Source of the DNA: Mucidula mucida
Taxonomy: Eukaryota > Basidiomycota > Agaricomycetes > Agaricales > Physalacriaceae
Direction: 5' to 3'
Assembly: GCA_015501055.1 (NCBI GenBank)
Contig: JADNYV010000090.1
Coordinates: 79,808 to 143,807, forward strand
Length of the DNA: 64,000 nt
In this document: positions 54,558 to 64,000 of the stretch, piece by piece
Position numbering within the stretch: position 1 is the first letter of the stretch
Layout: every line of letters starts with the position of its first letter
Made by a program: the position numbers and the translations under genes
The notes under the pieces: model-generated
What the model saw: only the letters and a program-made list of their open reading frames with translations
Database searches by the model: none
What the model was told of the DNA's origin: nothing

Positions 54558-55735
54558 CTAGCAAGGCGCGGGTTGATGGAGGCCATGATTTGTATTCGTG
54601 ACATATACAGCATCAAGGCTTGACATCAAGGAAGGATCACTCTGCATATGGGAGAGGGAGGAACGTGTCCACGAGTCATCGGAACGTCCATGCCCGGACA
54701 TGATACGCGCCATTATCAAAGTCGGTGCCGCAGCCTGTAAAAAATCAATCGTCTCCGCCCCATTTTCAGATATAAGCGACGCCTACGGTCACTGCACTCA
54801 GAAGAGCCCCGACATAGACATAGGAGGTGCCGCCGTACGACATGCTGTGAACATAGAGCGCCAGATAGACGATGTACGTGGCGGAATACATGAAAGACGA
54901 TTCAATCATGATCTCGATGAGTCCGCTGTAAGTCCTGATGTGACGCCAACTACCGATAGCAACGATTCGACCAATAACGAGCGATGTCAGTGTAATGTTG
55001 GTCGCCGCCGTTAGAGCGCAGTACTCAATGGTCATGATGATCTGTTGACCGGGAGCGAAGAATATGGGTGAACTTGCACGGTACCATGAGGAAACCGCGG
55101 TGCCGTAGGTGACTATGTAGAGTTAGTCCATGCCTCTCAGACATCAACCAGCGTACCTAATCCGCAGATAACGGCAACGAACGGTATAACAATGATCGTC
55201 CAACGGCGATGATAGAGTTCCCAACACCTCCAGATCTGTTGGCGAGTGAGCGTGAAAGCTTAGTATAATTTGCAGGAAGTAAACCATACATTGACGAACT
55301 CGGTTAGGGAAGAGCTAATGGCGACCATGGCTAACGCAACGACGTTGAGAACCCTCCGCTGACAGTCGTTTTTTGCAGGTGGTGTCCCATGAATAATGTT
55401 CGAGATGGATTCCTGAGACTGGCCATGAGTGATGAAGGTCGAGTACAGGGCGCTCCAAATCAGCCCGACGTAGACTGTCGCCGAGGCCCAAATCAAACAT
55501 AGAACAACGGCGATGATCACCCGCTGCCGCATCCATCGAGAGCATGACACTGGTCGCCAGTCAGTCGGGTGCTAGATTGTCCAAATACACACTTACCCAT
55601 TTGACCTAAGGTGACACCAAATATCACAGCGTATATTCCATAGGCTAGAACGGCAAGGACATGGGCGTTGAGGTAATCGCCGGAGGCCCGTTCATTGAAT
55701 GAGAGTTCGAGCTCTCTGTCCGCGCTCGACAACAT
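54558..55735 (-). CDS. Fungal multi-pass membrane protein of unknown function
   Basis: Typical of the abundant basidiomycete seven-helix integral membrane proteins. It starts MLSSADRELELSFNERASGD. Helices are NAHVLAVLAYGIYAVIFGVT, VIIAVVLCLIWASATVYVGL, LNVVALAMVAISSSLTEFVN, RWTIIVIPFVAVICGLG, CALTAATNITLTSLVIGRIV, MYSATYIVYLALYVHSM, and a last one around AAAPTLIMARIMSG. WRCWELYHRRW and APTLIMARIMSGHGRSDDSW are recurrent signatures of this group. Four or more introns of about 50 nt interrupt the helices. The stop is at 54558, after NHGLHQPAPC. Substrate or signal is unknown. Confidence 0.72.
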
Positions 55736-57000
55736 TGAGATGTTTCATCGAAATGCTCGACGAAGGTCTGCTTTATATGCTGAGAAGATGATCTACTCGT
55801 ATGAAATCATCAGGTAACGCACTGCGGGAGTCCATGCAAGAGATCAATGTCTCGTCGAGACCATACTGACGATCAGTCTAAAATCTAACCATTGTCGTAT
55901 GCGTGCCCAAGGAGGTCAAACTTTGATCAAGCAAGCGTCAGTCATTTTGTAGATCACTGCGCGGATTCTAGTTAGACCTGTACAATTGCTATAGATTGTG
56001 CAAGACGACGCTCCATGTGCACACCTGGAGTTTGATATAAGTACGTTTCGAAGGCGCCACTGAGCGAAGATAGCTACCTCCGTCGACGTCCTTCGTCTCC
56101 GTCGGCAACCAGCTTCGGATACTGACAGGATCACCGGTGAGGTGAGATACGAAGTCAGCTGTTAGAGACGACGAGAACAGCACCTATACCAGTAGCTGAT
56201 ATTTTACGCGTGCTCCCTCTGTTGGTCACTGAAACGCATAGCTTTGCTTTTACTCGTCCCGAATAGAGCCTTCCGAGTCCTGGCCTTCCCACCTCAGCTG
56301 GTGTCAACTTCAAAAGTTGGTCCGCGTCTGTGATACGACTTTGAGCAGAAGTGTCAATGTACTGTCATAGGCGATTCCGATACAAGACGTCCGAGGCCGC
56401 GCAATTGTACCAGTGTATTACCAATGTAAGTATGTCTTTTGGGTATCGGTAAATGATGAAGGGTTTTTTGTATTGTGCTGCAAGACATAACCAAATGGCC
56501 TAGATAATGGTCAGTCGACGAAGAAAACGCGTCAGTCACCGCGCACCTTCATTCCCCAAGCCGACGCGCCGATGGAAATTGACCGTCTAGCCTGTCGTCG
56601 GCGTCGCCGGACTGGGCTACAGCGATACGTCTACCAGGTGACATATATGGTCAAAAACCACGCCTGGCGACGCGCCGAGGGTAATGCATATACTATACGG
56701 GCACTAATGTCGCCTCCAGACCCCCGGCAAAACGAGGACCTTGATGAGCGTCACCGCAGTCGTAAGGCGGGGCTTTCTTCATCGGAGGACGGCTGCCAGG
56801 GTGAGAGAGGTCCTACACTGGTGGGTGCCCGTGGTTGTCGGCGTCGTGCTCGACGACGAACACGATGGCAGAAGGCAACGCGTGTGCCAATCGGAACGCG
56901 AGTTCGCGTTCGTCAAGGCAAATATTTCTCACGCATGACCAGCGTCAAAATAAAGTACATTGAAATTGACAGACACAGAGAACACTACTAAGAAATCTCA
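55736..57000. other. Intergenic, nothing firmly recognised
   Basis: The largest frame (56572-56991 +, MEIDRLACRRRRRTGLQRYV) is Arg-rich with no motif and is probably fortuitous. No repeats or RNA genes were seen. Confidence 0.35.
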
Positions 57001-60000
57001 TTACTCTTTGAGGGGGCGCATAACGGTTATAACCTGCAGCAATGTGCTGGATTGTGACGAGCGCTGCCAAATCTTAATTTCGCCTGCGACGACGTCCTGG
57101 TTTTCCTCAAGGCTTAGATTGACCTGGATCGCTTCCTTGAACATCTCGATAATTGTGTCATCTTCAGGATGGCCAAACACATCCATTCCTCCATATCTTT
57201 CCACGATCTGGATTGTTTGCACCTTTTTCCACCCATCCAGCCAACACGGTAGTGCCTTCCTGACGTCGCGCACTGGCTCGAAATCGTGTATAAGTATGAG
57301 TATGAGTATGAGTTGGGGCTGCTCACTCCTGCCACATATTAGCGACAGAGGTGAGTCCGTGCTCACGCATGTGGGGGTGCAGTTCCAGCCGCGGCATAAC
57401 ACGCAAGTTCGGGAAATGCTTTGCCAGATCTAGACAAGTGTAAAATAAGTCTCCGGTTCCCAGAGGAGGTCAAACGTCGCTTACGGCTGATAACCCAATA
57501 TGCAAATAGGACATCACGGACGGCAGGTAGAATTTACCGTGCACGTCCAACGGTAGACTCGGTAGCCGTGCACTGCCACACGGCAGGGTCCTCACAGCCG
57601 GACACCTAAACTCACTCAATCTGCCATTTCTCATAGATGTTCCATATTGTAAAAGATACATTGAGGAATAAAAAGCATGTTCTGGTACCTAGAATAGCTG
57701 TAAATGAGCCATACAAGGCCAGAAATGTCAAACGGGATAGATTGTAGTCGGACGTGAAGGGCCGTGTACACGGCCAACACGGTAATGAACACGGTCACAC
57801 TGCCGCACTTTACACGTCCACGGCAGCCCACACGCTCGACACGGCCACGTCCACACTGCCACACTGCCACACGTCCAAGCTCCACTGCCTACACGGCCAC
57901 GTCCAGGGACGGTACACGGTCGACACGGTAGCGTTACTTGAGCGTGACGAGGGAGTGACACGGCAGTGACATGGCCATCCTACCTTGACAGGATGAACAG
58001 GGCTACGTCGTTTTTCCTTATGAAACTCATGAGACTTCTACAAGCAGCTACTTATAAGTAAGTAATATCATGACCTCCAAATTGATTTACAGAGCAGTCC
58101 TCTCGAAGAAGTGTGCTAAATTTGGAATATGTCTGATTGGGCGGTCGAGGACTTCCTCGCTGCGCGCTGCACGTACGAACAGTTCGTTAATCAAACACGG
58201 GATACAAGGGAGTAAATAGAGTTCCAAGTAAAATATCAATGAATTTAGACCACAGTACTACTTCCGGGACGGTTTAAGCTTCAATACCAGCGGCATGTGA
58301 GCTAGAAAACATGTGATCCTGGAGGCTTGAGCATTGCAATTGCCTCAAATCTGAATGGAGGCCATGAAGTGTCTTGCCTGTGTAATCAACCTGTTCTTGA
58401 CCTCCTGATCGAAGCGAACGTACGCCAGAACGAATCGTGACCGTTCCGCATCGCTGAAATCGACTACCTAAGCAAAACGTCAGCAATGATTCTGAATTCA
58501 GATCAACACGAGGACAATTTCACGAACCGTTGCGAAGCGAATCAAGACAATAGAATACCCGTTTGTTCTCCCTGCTCTCCGATGGATTTGAAAAGCACAA
58601 AGAAATGCCACATGCAATGCATGGCGGAAGGTCCATTCGAAAACGAAAAGAGAAGAGAACTGAATGGCAGTGGAACCCAACAAGACAGATCCTTCCAAAC
58701 CAGACTCGTTGTCGGACAGAGCACGCTTGGTAGATATCACAGCTGAATGCGACACCTTAGAGATGCGTACAAGGCTTCCATTTCTCAAGCGCTTACAGCG
58801 GCGATGAAGAGCCAGAGCTTGAAATAGAGCTCCGCGAGGAGTCTGCTCGATCAGGAGGTCTTTCACGCGATTTCGCCGTGGCCGTTGTAGGTTGTGGGTC
58901 AGTCCGCGCTGCTTCAAGAAGAGGGGCCATTGAGTTGCCAATAATTTGACCTATCAAGCATGAAAAGTAGGATCAGAAACGAGTCAATCTACCAGTCTAC
59001 AGTTACCGGATGTGTCATAACGAGCAACAAACGTCCTACTGTTGGAGGCTGGACATTTGATACAGCTTCACTCTTGATGGTACGCGGTATGAGAGACTCG
59101 GTTTTGTCGTGTTCAGGAGAAATGAAATGTCCCCATGCCGCACTGTCAAGTGATTTAGAGAATAAAAGAGGCTCAATGGACAACCACATACAAAGAGCTT
59201 CATCATGCCAAAGGGCCTGCGAAAGAGAGAGTCGTCAAGACGCGTCCGAGGAGCTGTAGCGACGTTAGAGCATGCAAACTTATTCGAGGCAAAAACCAGT
59301 GCTGAAAATATCTGAAATCGGTCGCCCAAGACATGCCAGAGAGGTCTCGGTTATTGAAATACACGGCGAATGGGTACATGAATGGCAGGGTCTATACACA
59401 AAGCGCTCGCTCGCTAGGCGGATGATGGTTTGATTTGAAGAAGCGTTGAACACCTTAAAGCCGCGCTTACGTATACTCCGGCAGTGCTTCTTACCACAAC
59501 ATAAGACGACGCGTGAACTACAACTGTGTTGATTTATCTCAGACCCAGAGCTACTCCTCGTCGCACCGTTACCGTTAGCTCCATGGTCACGGTGTTACTG
59601 TTCGATGATCACAGTGTTACGGATGATATCTACCACGCCCCTACACGTCCACACAACCACTCAATGTCCCTTCCACACGGCCAACACGGCCCTGTACACG
59701 GCCCACACGTCCACGGCCATACGGCCACACGTCCGCCTACACGGTAAAATACCTGTGCCCCATCACGGAAGGCCAGATTCAACATCCGAACACCCCGAGG
59801 GATTGATTCTGCTCCTGGGCAAATGTCGTACAGTGACAAGATACCCATTCGATGGATAGCTATGTGTCGGAGGGCCGGAAAGGCGCGCTTCATATCGATA
59901 AGGCGCAAAAGGTGTTTTGGCAAGGTCAGCGTATGAACCCGGGTCAAAGATTTCATCTCTGAGAACGCTTCCTGGAAATGATCGGCGCAAACAGAGTCTA

Positions 60001-60617
60001 TAACGTAGGGGTTCCGCGTATATGTAGGGAATAACAATATTTCAAAGGTATGGAGGTTTGGAAGACGGGGCAGGCACCGCGCGAGCCATTTGTACACGAC
60101 TTTCGAGCTGAAGTCTGACAGTGCCACATTGAAGACTCTAGCAGAGTTGTGGTCAGCGGCTTTCAGTGATGTTCAGTATGATCCACGTACTGGACAAGTT
60201 CTGCCAGATACGACGCAGAACTGAGCCACTTGGCATACAGACGAAGATCCAAAGCTACATCATAGGACCAGCCGTCGCCGTGCTTGTAAGCTTTGTAGCG
60301 TCGCCATACCCTAGCGTCCACGGTCCTCCAGAGAAGCGGGTAATAAATGTGATAGAGAGCTCTGCACGTTTGCGACAGCGCAAAGAGCGCGTCAAACCTT
60401 TCCTTGTCTTCGCTTTCCCGAGTTCTACGCATGGTACAGGAGTGCAGGCAAGGAAAGACAGAATCTCGAGATGAAGTTCTGGTGGCAAACTGGGTAGGCC
60501 CTTGGTATTGGGCGCACCTGGATGGTCGCTTGGGAGTTCGACGTCCACGACATTTATGACCTTGATCTTCTTATGCGAGTCTCCTCGAGGTCCGACCTTG
60601 TATGTACAGCTGGACAT
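57001..60617 (-). pseudogene. F-box protein paralogue, interrupted by a transposon
   Basis: Paralogue of the gene at 25708. It starts MSSCTYKVGPRGDSHKKIKV at 60617, with F-box LPSLPPELHLEILSFLACTP. A frame break near 60430 precedes SEDKERFDALFALSQTCRAL. An intron (GTACGT..CTAG) follows LVQ at the same place as in the paralogue. The next exon has CLPRLPNLHTFEILLFP and FPALRHIAIHRMG, then LNLAFRDGAQVFY, where a 2,297-bp insertion begins. Coding resumes beyond it at TCLDLAKHFPNLRVMPRL and ends with DGWKKVQTIQIVERYGGMDV and EENQDVVAGEIKIW at 57001. The insertion and the frame break make it non-functional as sequenced. Confidence 0.8.
57447..59743. mobile_element. 2.3-kb DNA element with 8-bp target duplication
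   Basis: Flanked by GTAAAATA at 57439-57446 and 59744-59751. Both inner flanks are dense in CACGTCC, ACACGGCC and GCCGTGT repeats (57510-57975 and 59630-59743). The very ends (AGTCTCC and CTACACG) do not form an obvious inverted repeat, so the class is uncertain: 8-bp duplications fit hAT or the KDZ/Zisupton group. Minus-strand frames inside (58941-58498; DFSDAERSRFVLAYVRFDQE near 58440) may be exons of a captured gene. No transposase motif was recognised. Confidence 0.72.
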
Positions 60618-60699
60618 GTCGTGGTGGTTGTGGTCATAGTGTAACCCTCGACTTGTGGCGAGGAACAAAGGATGGTCCTTGTCACGTGGTCCTGATTGT

Positions 60700-61610
60700 T
60701 CGTATCTGCCGCTTAATATGCCAATGCTGAACCATCTGAGTTAGGGAAGCAAAGCGCAATGAGGTCTGCGTACCGTCAATTTCAAGCATAGATAGCCGTT
60801 GAGTGTCATCGTCGCGCCCGTAATGTTGTGAGAATGATCCCGACGAATGACAATTTTGCCACCTGAGAAGAATCCAATGAACGTGTTAAAGCAGTTGCGT
60901 TGAGAATGAGCAGAAGGACAGCTCTGCCGTGTTATACGAGAAGATGCTTTGACAGGTTTTGGGCGAGCTCACGGGGGAAAGCGCACCGCCGTCCGGTGGT
61001 GAGACAATCTGCTCTGAATAGTAATCATCAATAGTACGACGCCGCATGTCGTGGAAGTTAGAACTCACAAACGCGTGCGTCCGCCTCATCATTGAGAATG
61101 TCTGTGCGTACGCCGCCCCTCTGAACTCGCACTGAAGGTTTCGCGATCGCTCTCGTGGGATGCATAACTGAGCCAACTCGTCGGTGGCTACGCGTATAAA
61201 GAGGCGTATGGCGACGAGTAGTCGTCGCGTGCTGCGCTATGAAAATATTCCCCTTTCCTATAAAGTAATGAGTCACAATATGAGCCTAAGAAATACGAAA
61301 GCAATTCAACTTACCTATGCTGTGCTGGTTCGGACCCTAGTCACCCTGACTCAGGACCGAAATTAGGTTTCGCTCTTGTAAATATTCAAATTCCAGCAGG
61401 GCCAAGCCAGCTGCCATGCTTCCGAGTCCCTCCCCCCACATTTGCTTCATCAAACTACAACCATCCCCGCTTTTCTTCCAACTCATGCATCCCAGATCAC
61501 TCCGATAAGCAAAGCTACATCGCTGATTCGATTGGTGAGCCTTCTGAACATCCTTGCGCATAACATACTGGAAGTGGGCGAACGACGGCGAATTGGGCGC
61601 CGGGATACAA
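60700..61610. repeat. Duplicated segment A, right copy
   Basis: Inverted relative of 29140-29990, with the same landmarks, including a possible GTAAGT..TTATAG intron (minus strand) and ATGCATCCCACGAGAGC. The leftmost part encodes HNITGATMTLNGYLCLKLT in one frame, but the copies do not share an open frame. It lies directly upstream of the duplicated GH7 promoter. Confidence 0.65.
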
Positions 61611-61679
61611 TGGTCACAGAAGGATGTAGGCCGCCGGGCGAGTATCACGAGGTCGGAATACGGGTCTAGACACTACGAC

Positions 61680-62257
61680 AGTGTATTTTGGGATGTTCGA
61701 CAGGAACTGTACATAATTTTACCGAAAAGCAAGCTTTAGACGAGGAAGGCGCCTCTTTGGGACGAGACACAGTATGGGCTGCAAAGGCCGGAGCAAAGCC
61801 TCGCAGGTCAGAATACGCGGAATACAAAAGAGCTACCAGGTCAAAATTTGGCAGCTAGTCCCAAGTTAGTCGAGTGCTGCGGAGGCAGAGGTGAAGACCA
61901 CAAAAGACCCGAACGAGGCACAAGGGACTGGGGTCATATGACGCGCGCGTGCCGCGACCCCGTGTTTTCTTTTTCTAGGCTTTGCTTCTCGCCTCCAGCA
62001 CTTTGACGCGATTCAATCCAGATTAGCACCCACATGGGAGAGAGACGTGTAGGTATGAGAGCCAAGATCTGCGGCTCAATAACGGGATTTCTTTCCGGAT
62101 GCTCCTCGGTCGTTCCAAACTTTTACTGCCCAGATCTGCTCCCCTCCACCTAGCTTCAGCAAAGCGTCCTCCTCGAGTTCCAGATATTATCCGAAGGACC
62201 AGTACTTAAACTTCGTGGATCAGATGTGGAAAGGCATCGACAACCCGCCTTCCCGTC
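61680..62257 (+). promoter_or_regulatory. GH7 copy 4 promoter, duplicated from or to copy 1
   Basis: Aligns with 33010-32441 in inverted orientation: moderately divergent at the far end, nearly identical from about 61940 to the ATG. Contains GCGACCCCGTG near 61955 and TACTTAAAC near 62203 as the probable core element. Confidence 0.7.
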
Positions 62258-63955
62258 ATGTTCAACAAGGTCGCTCTTGTCTGTTTCGCCTTCGTCGCTG
62301 TCGCCTTGGGCCAGCAGATCGGCACTCTCACCGCGGAGACTCACCCATCTCTGACGGTTCAACAATGCTCTGCTGGAGGAAGCTGTACAACCCAGGTCAG
62401 TACTCGTCTCCCTTTCGCCTCTCACAATACTTATCTCTCTTCGTCTAGCAACGCGCCGTAGTCTTAGACGCTAACTGGCGCTGGCTTCACAGCACATCCG
62501 GCTCGAACAACTGCTACACCGGAAACACCTGGGATGCCACCCTCTGCCCCGACGACACCACCTGTGCCGCGAATTGCGCCCTCGACGGTGCAGACTACGC
62601 CGGCACTTATGGTATCACAGCCAGCGGCAACGCTCTCACACTCAAATTCGTGACCCAGTCCCAACAAAAGAACATCGGTTCCCGTGTGTACCTCATGCAG
62701 GACCAGGACAATTACCAGATGTTCAGCCTCCTCAACCAGGAATTCACATTCGACGTTGACGTCTCCCAGCTTCCTTGTGGGCTGAACGGCGCTGTCTACT
62801 TCGTCTCCATGGACCAGGACGGCGGAAAGTCCAAGTTCTCGACAAACAAGGCTGGTGCGCGCTACGGCACTGGGTACTGTGACTCGCAGTGTCCTCATGA
62901 TATCAAGTTCATCAACGGCCAGGTACGTCACATGCCTTCTTGCTACCCGCTGACTCTGATCACCCCCATGCGCTACAGGCGAACGTCGATGGCTGGCAGC
63001 CTTCCCCCAACGACACCAATGCCGGTTCAGGCACGTACGGATCCTGCTGCGATGAGATGGATCTCTGGGAAGCCAACTCCATCTCCTCTGCCTACACCCC
63101 CACGTCTGCACCTCCACCGGCCAGACCCGCTGCTCCGGCAACGACTGCGGTGATGGCGACAACCGCTACGGCGGCATCTGCGACAAGGATGGCTGCGATT
63201 TCAATTCCTTCCGTCAAGGCGTAAAGACTTTTACGGCCCGGGCATGACTGTGAACACCAACGCCAAATTCACGCTCGTCACCCAATTTATTACCGCCGAC
63301 GGGACAGCGAATGGTGCGCTTAGCGAGATCCGCCGATTCTATGTCCAGAACGGACAGGTCATCCCCAATTCATTCTCCACTTTCACTGGGTTGACGTCGT
63401 ACAATTCGGTGACGGACAGCTATTGCAACGCTCAGAAGACCTTGTTCGGCGACACCAACTCGTTCGAGGACCGTGGAGGTTTGGCGAAGATGGGGCAGGC
63501 TTTGAAAAGCGGATGGCGCTAGTCCTGAGTTTGTGGGATGACCACGCCGTTAACATGCTCTGGCTCGACAGCAACTACCCAACCGACGCCGATGCCTCGC
63601 AGCCCGGCATCGCTCGTGGAACATGCTCCACGAGCTCGGGGGAGCCCACGGATGTCGAGTCACAGAATGCGAACGCGCAGGTCACATACTCCAACATTAG
63701 GTTTGGTCCTCTTAACTCGACATTCACTGCGGGTTCTCCACCAACCGGTACGAGCTCTGCGCCGGCATCTGGCACCTCGACTGCGTCTGGCGCGACTCAG
63801 ACTCAGTACGGTCAATGTGGAGGTAATGTTCTCCTCAGCGTCCGTTCGCGTGTAGAGAATTTATTAACTTTTCGCAAGGTACGGGATGGAATGGAGCGAC
63901 GGCATGTGTCTCGCCGTTTACTTGTACTGCCGTTTCACCGCCATATTACTACCAG
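62258..63955 (+). CDS. GH7 cellobiohydrolase with CBM1, copy 4 (3' end off window)
   Basis: A secreted GH7 enzyme with linker and a family-1 cellulose-binding module. Exons 62258-62395, 62449-62922, 62979-63822 and 63879-63955; the terminal exon lies beyond the window. Signal peptide and catalytic EMDLWEANS are as in copy 1. After LNSTFTA comes a Ser/Thr/Gly/Pro linker ([20 protein letters not shown]), then CBM1: [20 protein letters not shown] and [13 protein letters not shown], with a 56-nt intron inside the module. Relative to copy 1, three single bases are missing (near 63105, 63224 and 63512). Together these shift and then restore the frame, so the gene is either broken or the bases are sequence errors. 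The second seems more likely given the intact distal module. Confidence 0.88.
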
Positions 63956-64000
63956 GTAAGTCTGATTCCGTTAGCATTCGACATTCTTATGACAAGATTT

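Noticed and set aside
56572..56991. 139-aa Arg-rich frame considered as a small basic protein or nucleocapsid
   Set aside because: No zinc knuckle, no repeat context and no splicing partner. Arg richness follows from CG-rich triplets.
57447..59743. Insert in the F-box gene first taken as a very long intron
   Set aside because: The 8-bp direct duplication and the in-frame join of the two flanks show that it interrupts a single exon. An intron reading would leave a 19-nt ancestral intron.

Overview
The window is nuclear DNA of a filamentous basidiomycete, most likely a wood- or litter-decaying Agaricomycete. The evidence is spliceosomal genes with introns of about 45-60 nt, a FunK1-type kinase, a DUF6534 membrane protein, F-box genes, Ty3/gypsy chromoviruses, and four GH7 cellobiohydrolase loci, one carrying a fungal CBM1. 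The species cannot be named from sequence alone. No bacterial features and no CRISPR are seen.

Layout. (1) 1-4475: two multi-exon minus-strand genes of unknown function, one Cys-rich and running off the window edge, beside a block of CCTGTGTC-like repeats that looks like the subterminal zone of a DNA transposon. (2) 4756-6332: a broken FunK1 kinase cut by a retrotransposon. (3) 6333-20952: two near-identical Ty3/gypsy chromovirus copies, X (+) and Y (-), forming a fold-back structure of about 7 kb per arm. Each carries the same 1,092-bp hAT-like insertion in the integrase. (4) 21772-27973: ordinary host genes: an unknown protein, an AGC kinase, a rhodanese, an F-box protein and an unknown gene. 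(5) 28-36 kb: a duplicated non-genic segment, an intact GH7 gene and a decayed GH7 copy. (6) 37003-49132: one DUF6534 gene split by a 10.3-kb Ty3/gypsy element (B), whose gag is itself split by a hAT element that holds a tRNA-like sequence. (7) 50005-55735: a 3-ketodihydrosphingosine reductase gene with a 12-nt microexon, an intact GH7 gene and a multi-pass membrane protein gene. (8) 57001-63955: an F-box pseudogene with a 2.3-kb insertion, the second copy of the duplicated segment, and a fourth GH7 gene with linker and CBM1 that runs off the right edge.

How it fits together. The four GH7 genes are two paralogue pairs (1 with 4, 2 with 3) in mirror-image orientation (-,-,+,+). This suggests inverted duplication of a two-gene cellulase unit. 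The secreted GH7 enzymes would attack crystalline cellulose from chain ends, and only copy 4 carries its own cellulose-binding module. Transposons have entered several host genes at identifiable target-site duplications: element B in the DUF6534 gene, hAT-B in B's gag, hAT-A in the chromovirus pol, and a 2.3-kb element in the second F-box gene. In three of these cases the two flanks join in frame, so the host reading frame can be checked. Several near-identical repeats differ by clustered one-base deletions confined to one copy, so some frameshifts may be unpolished sequence rather than biology.
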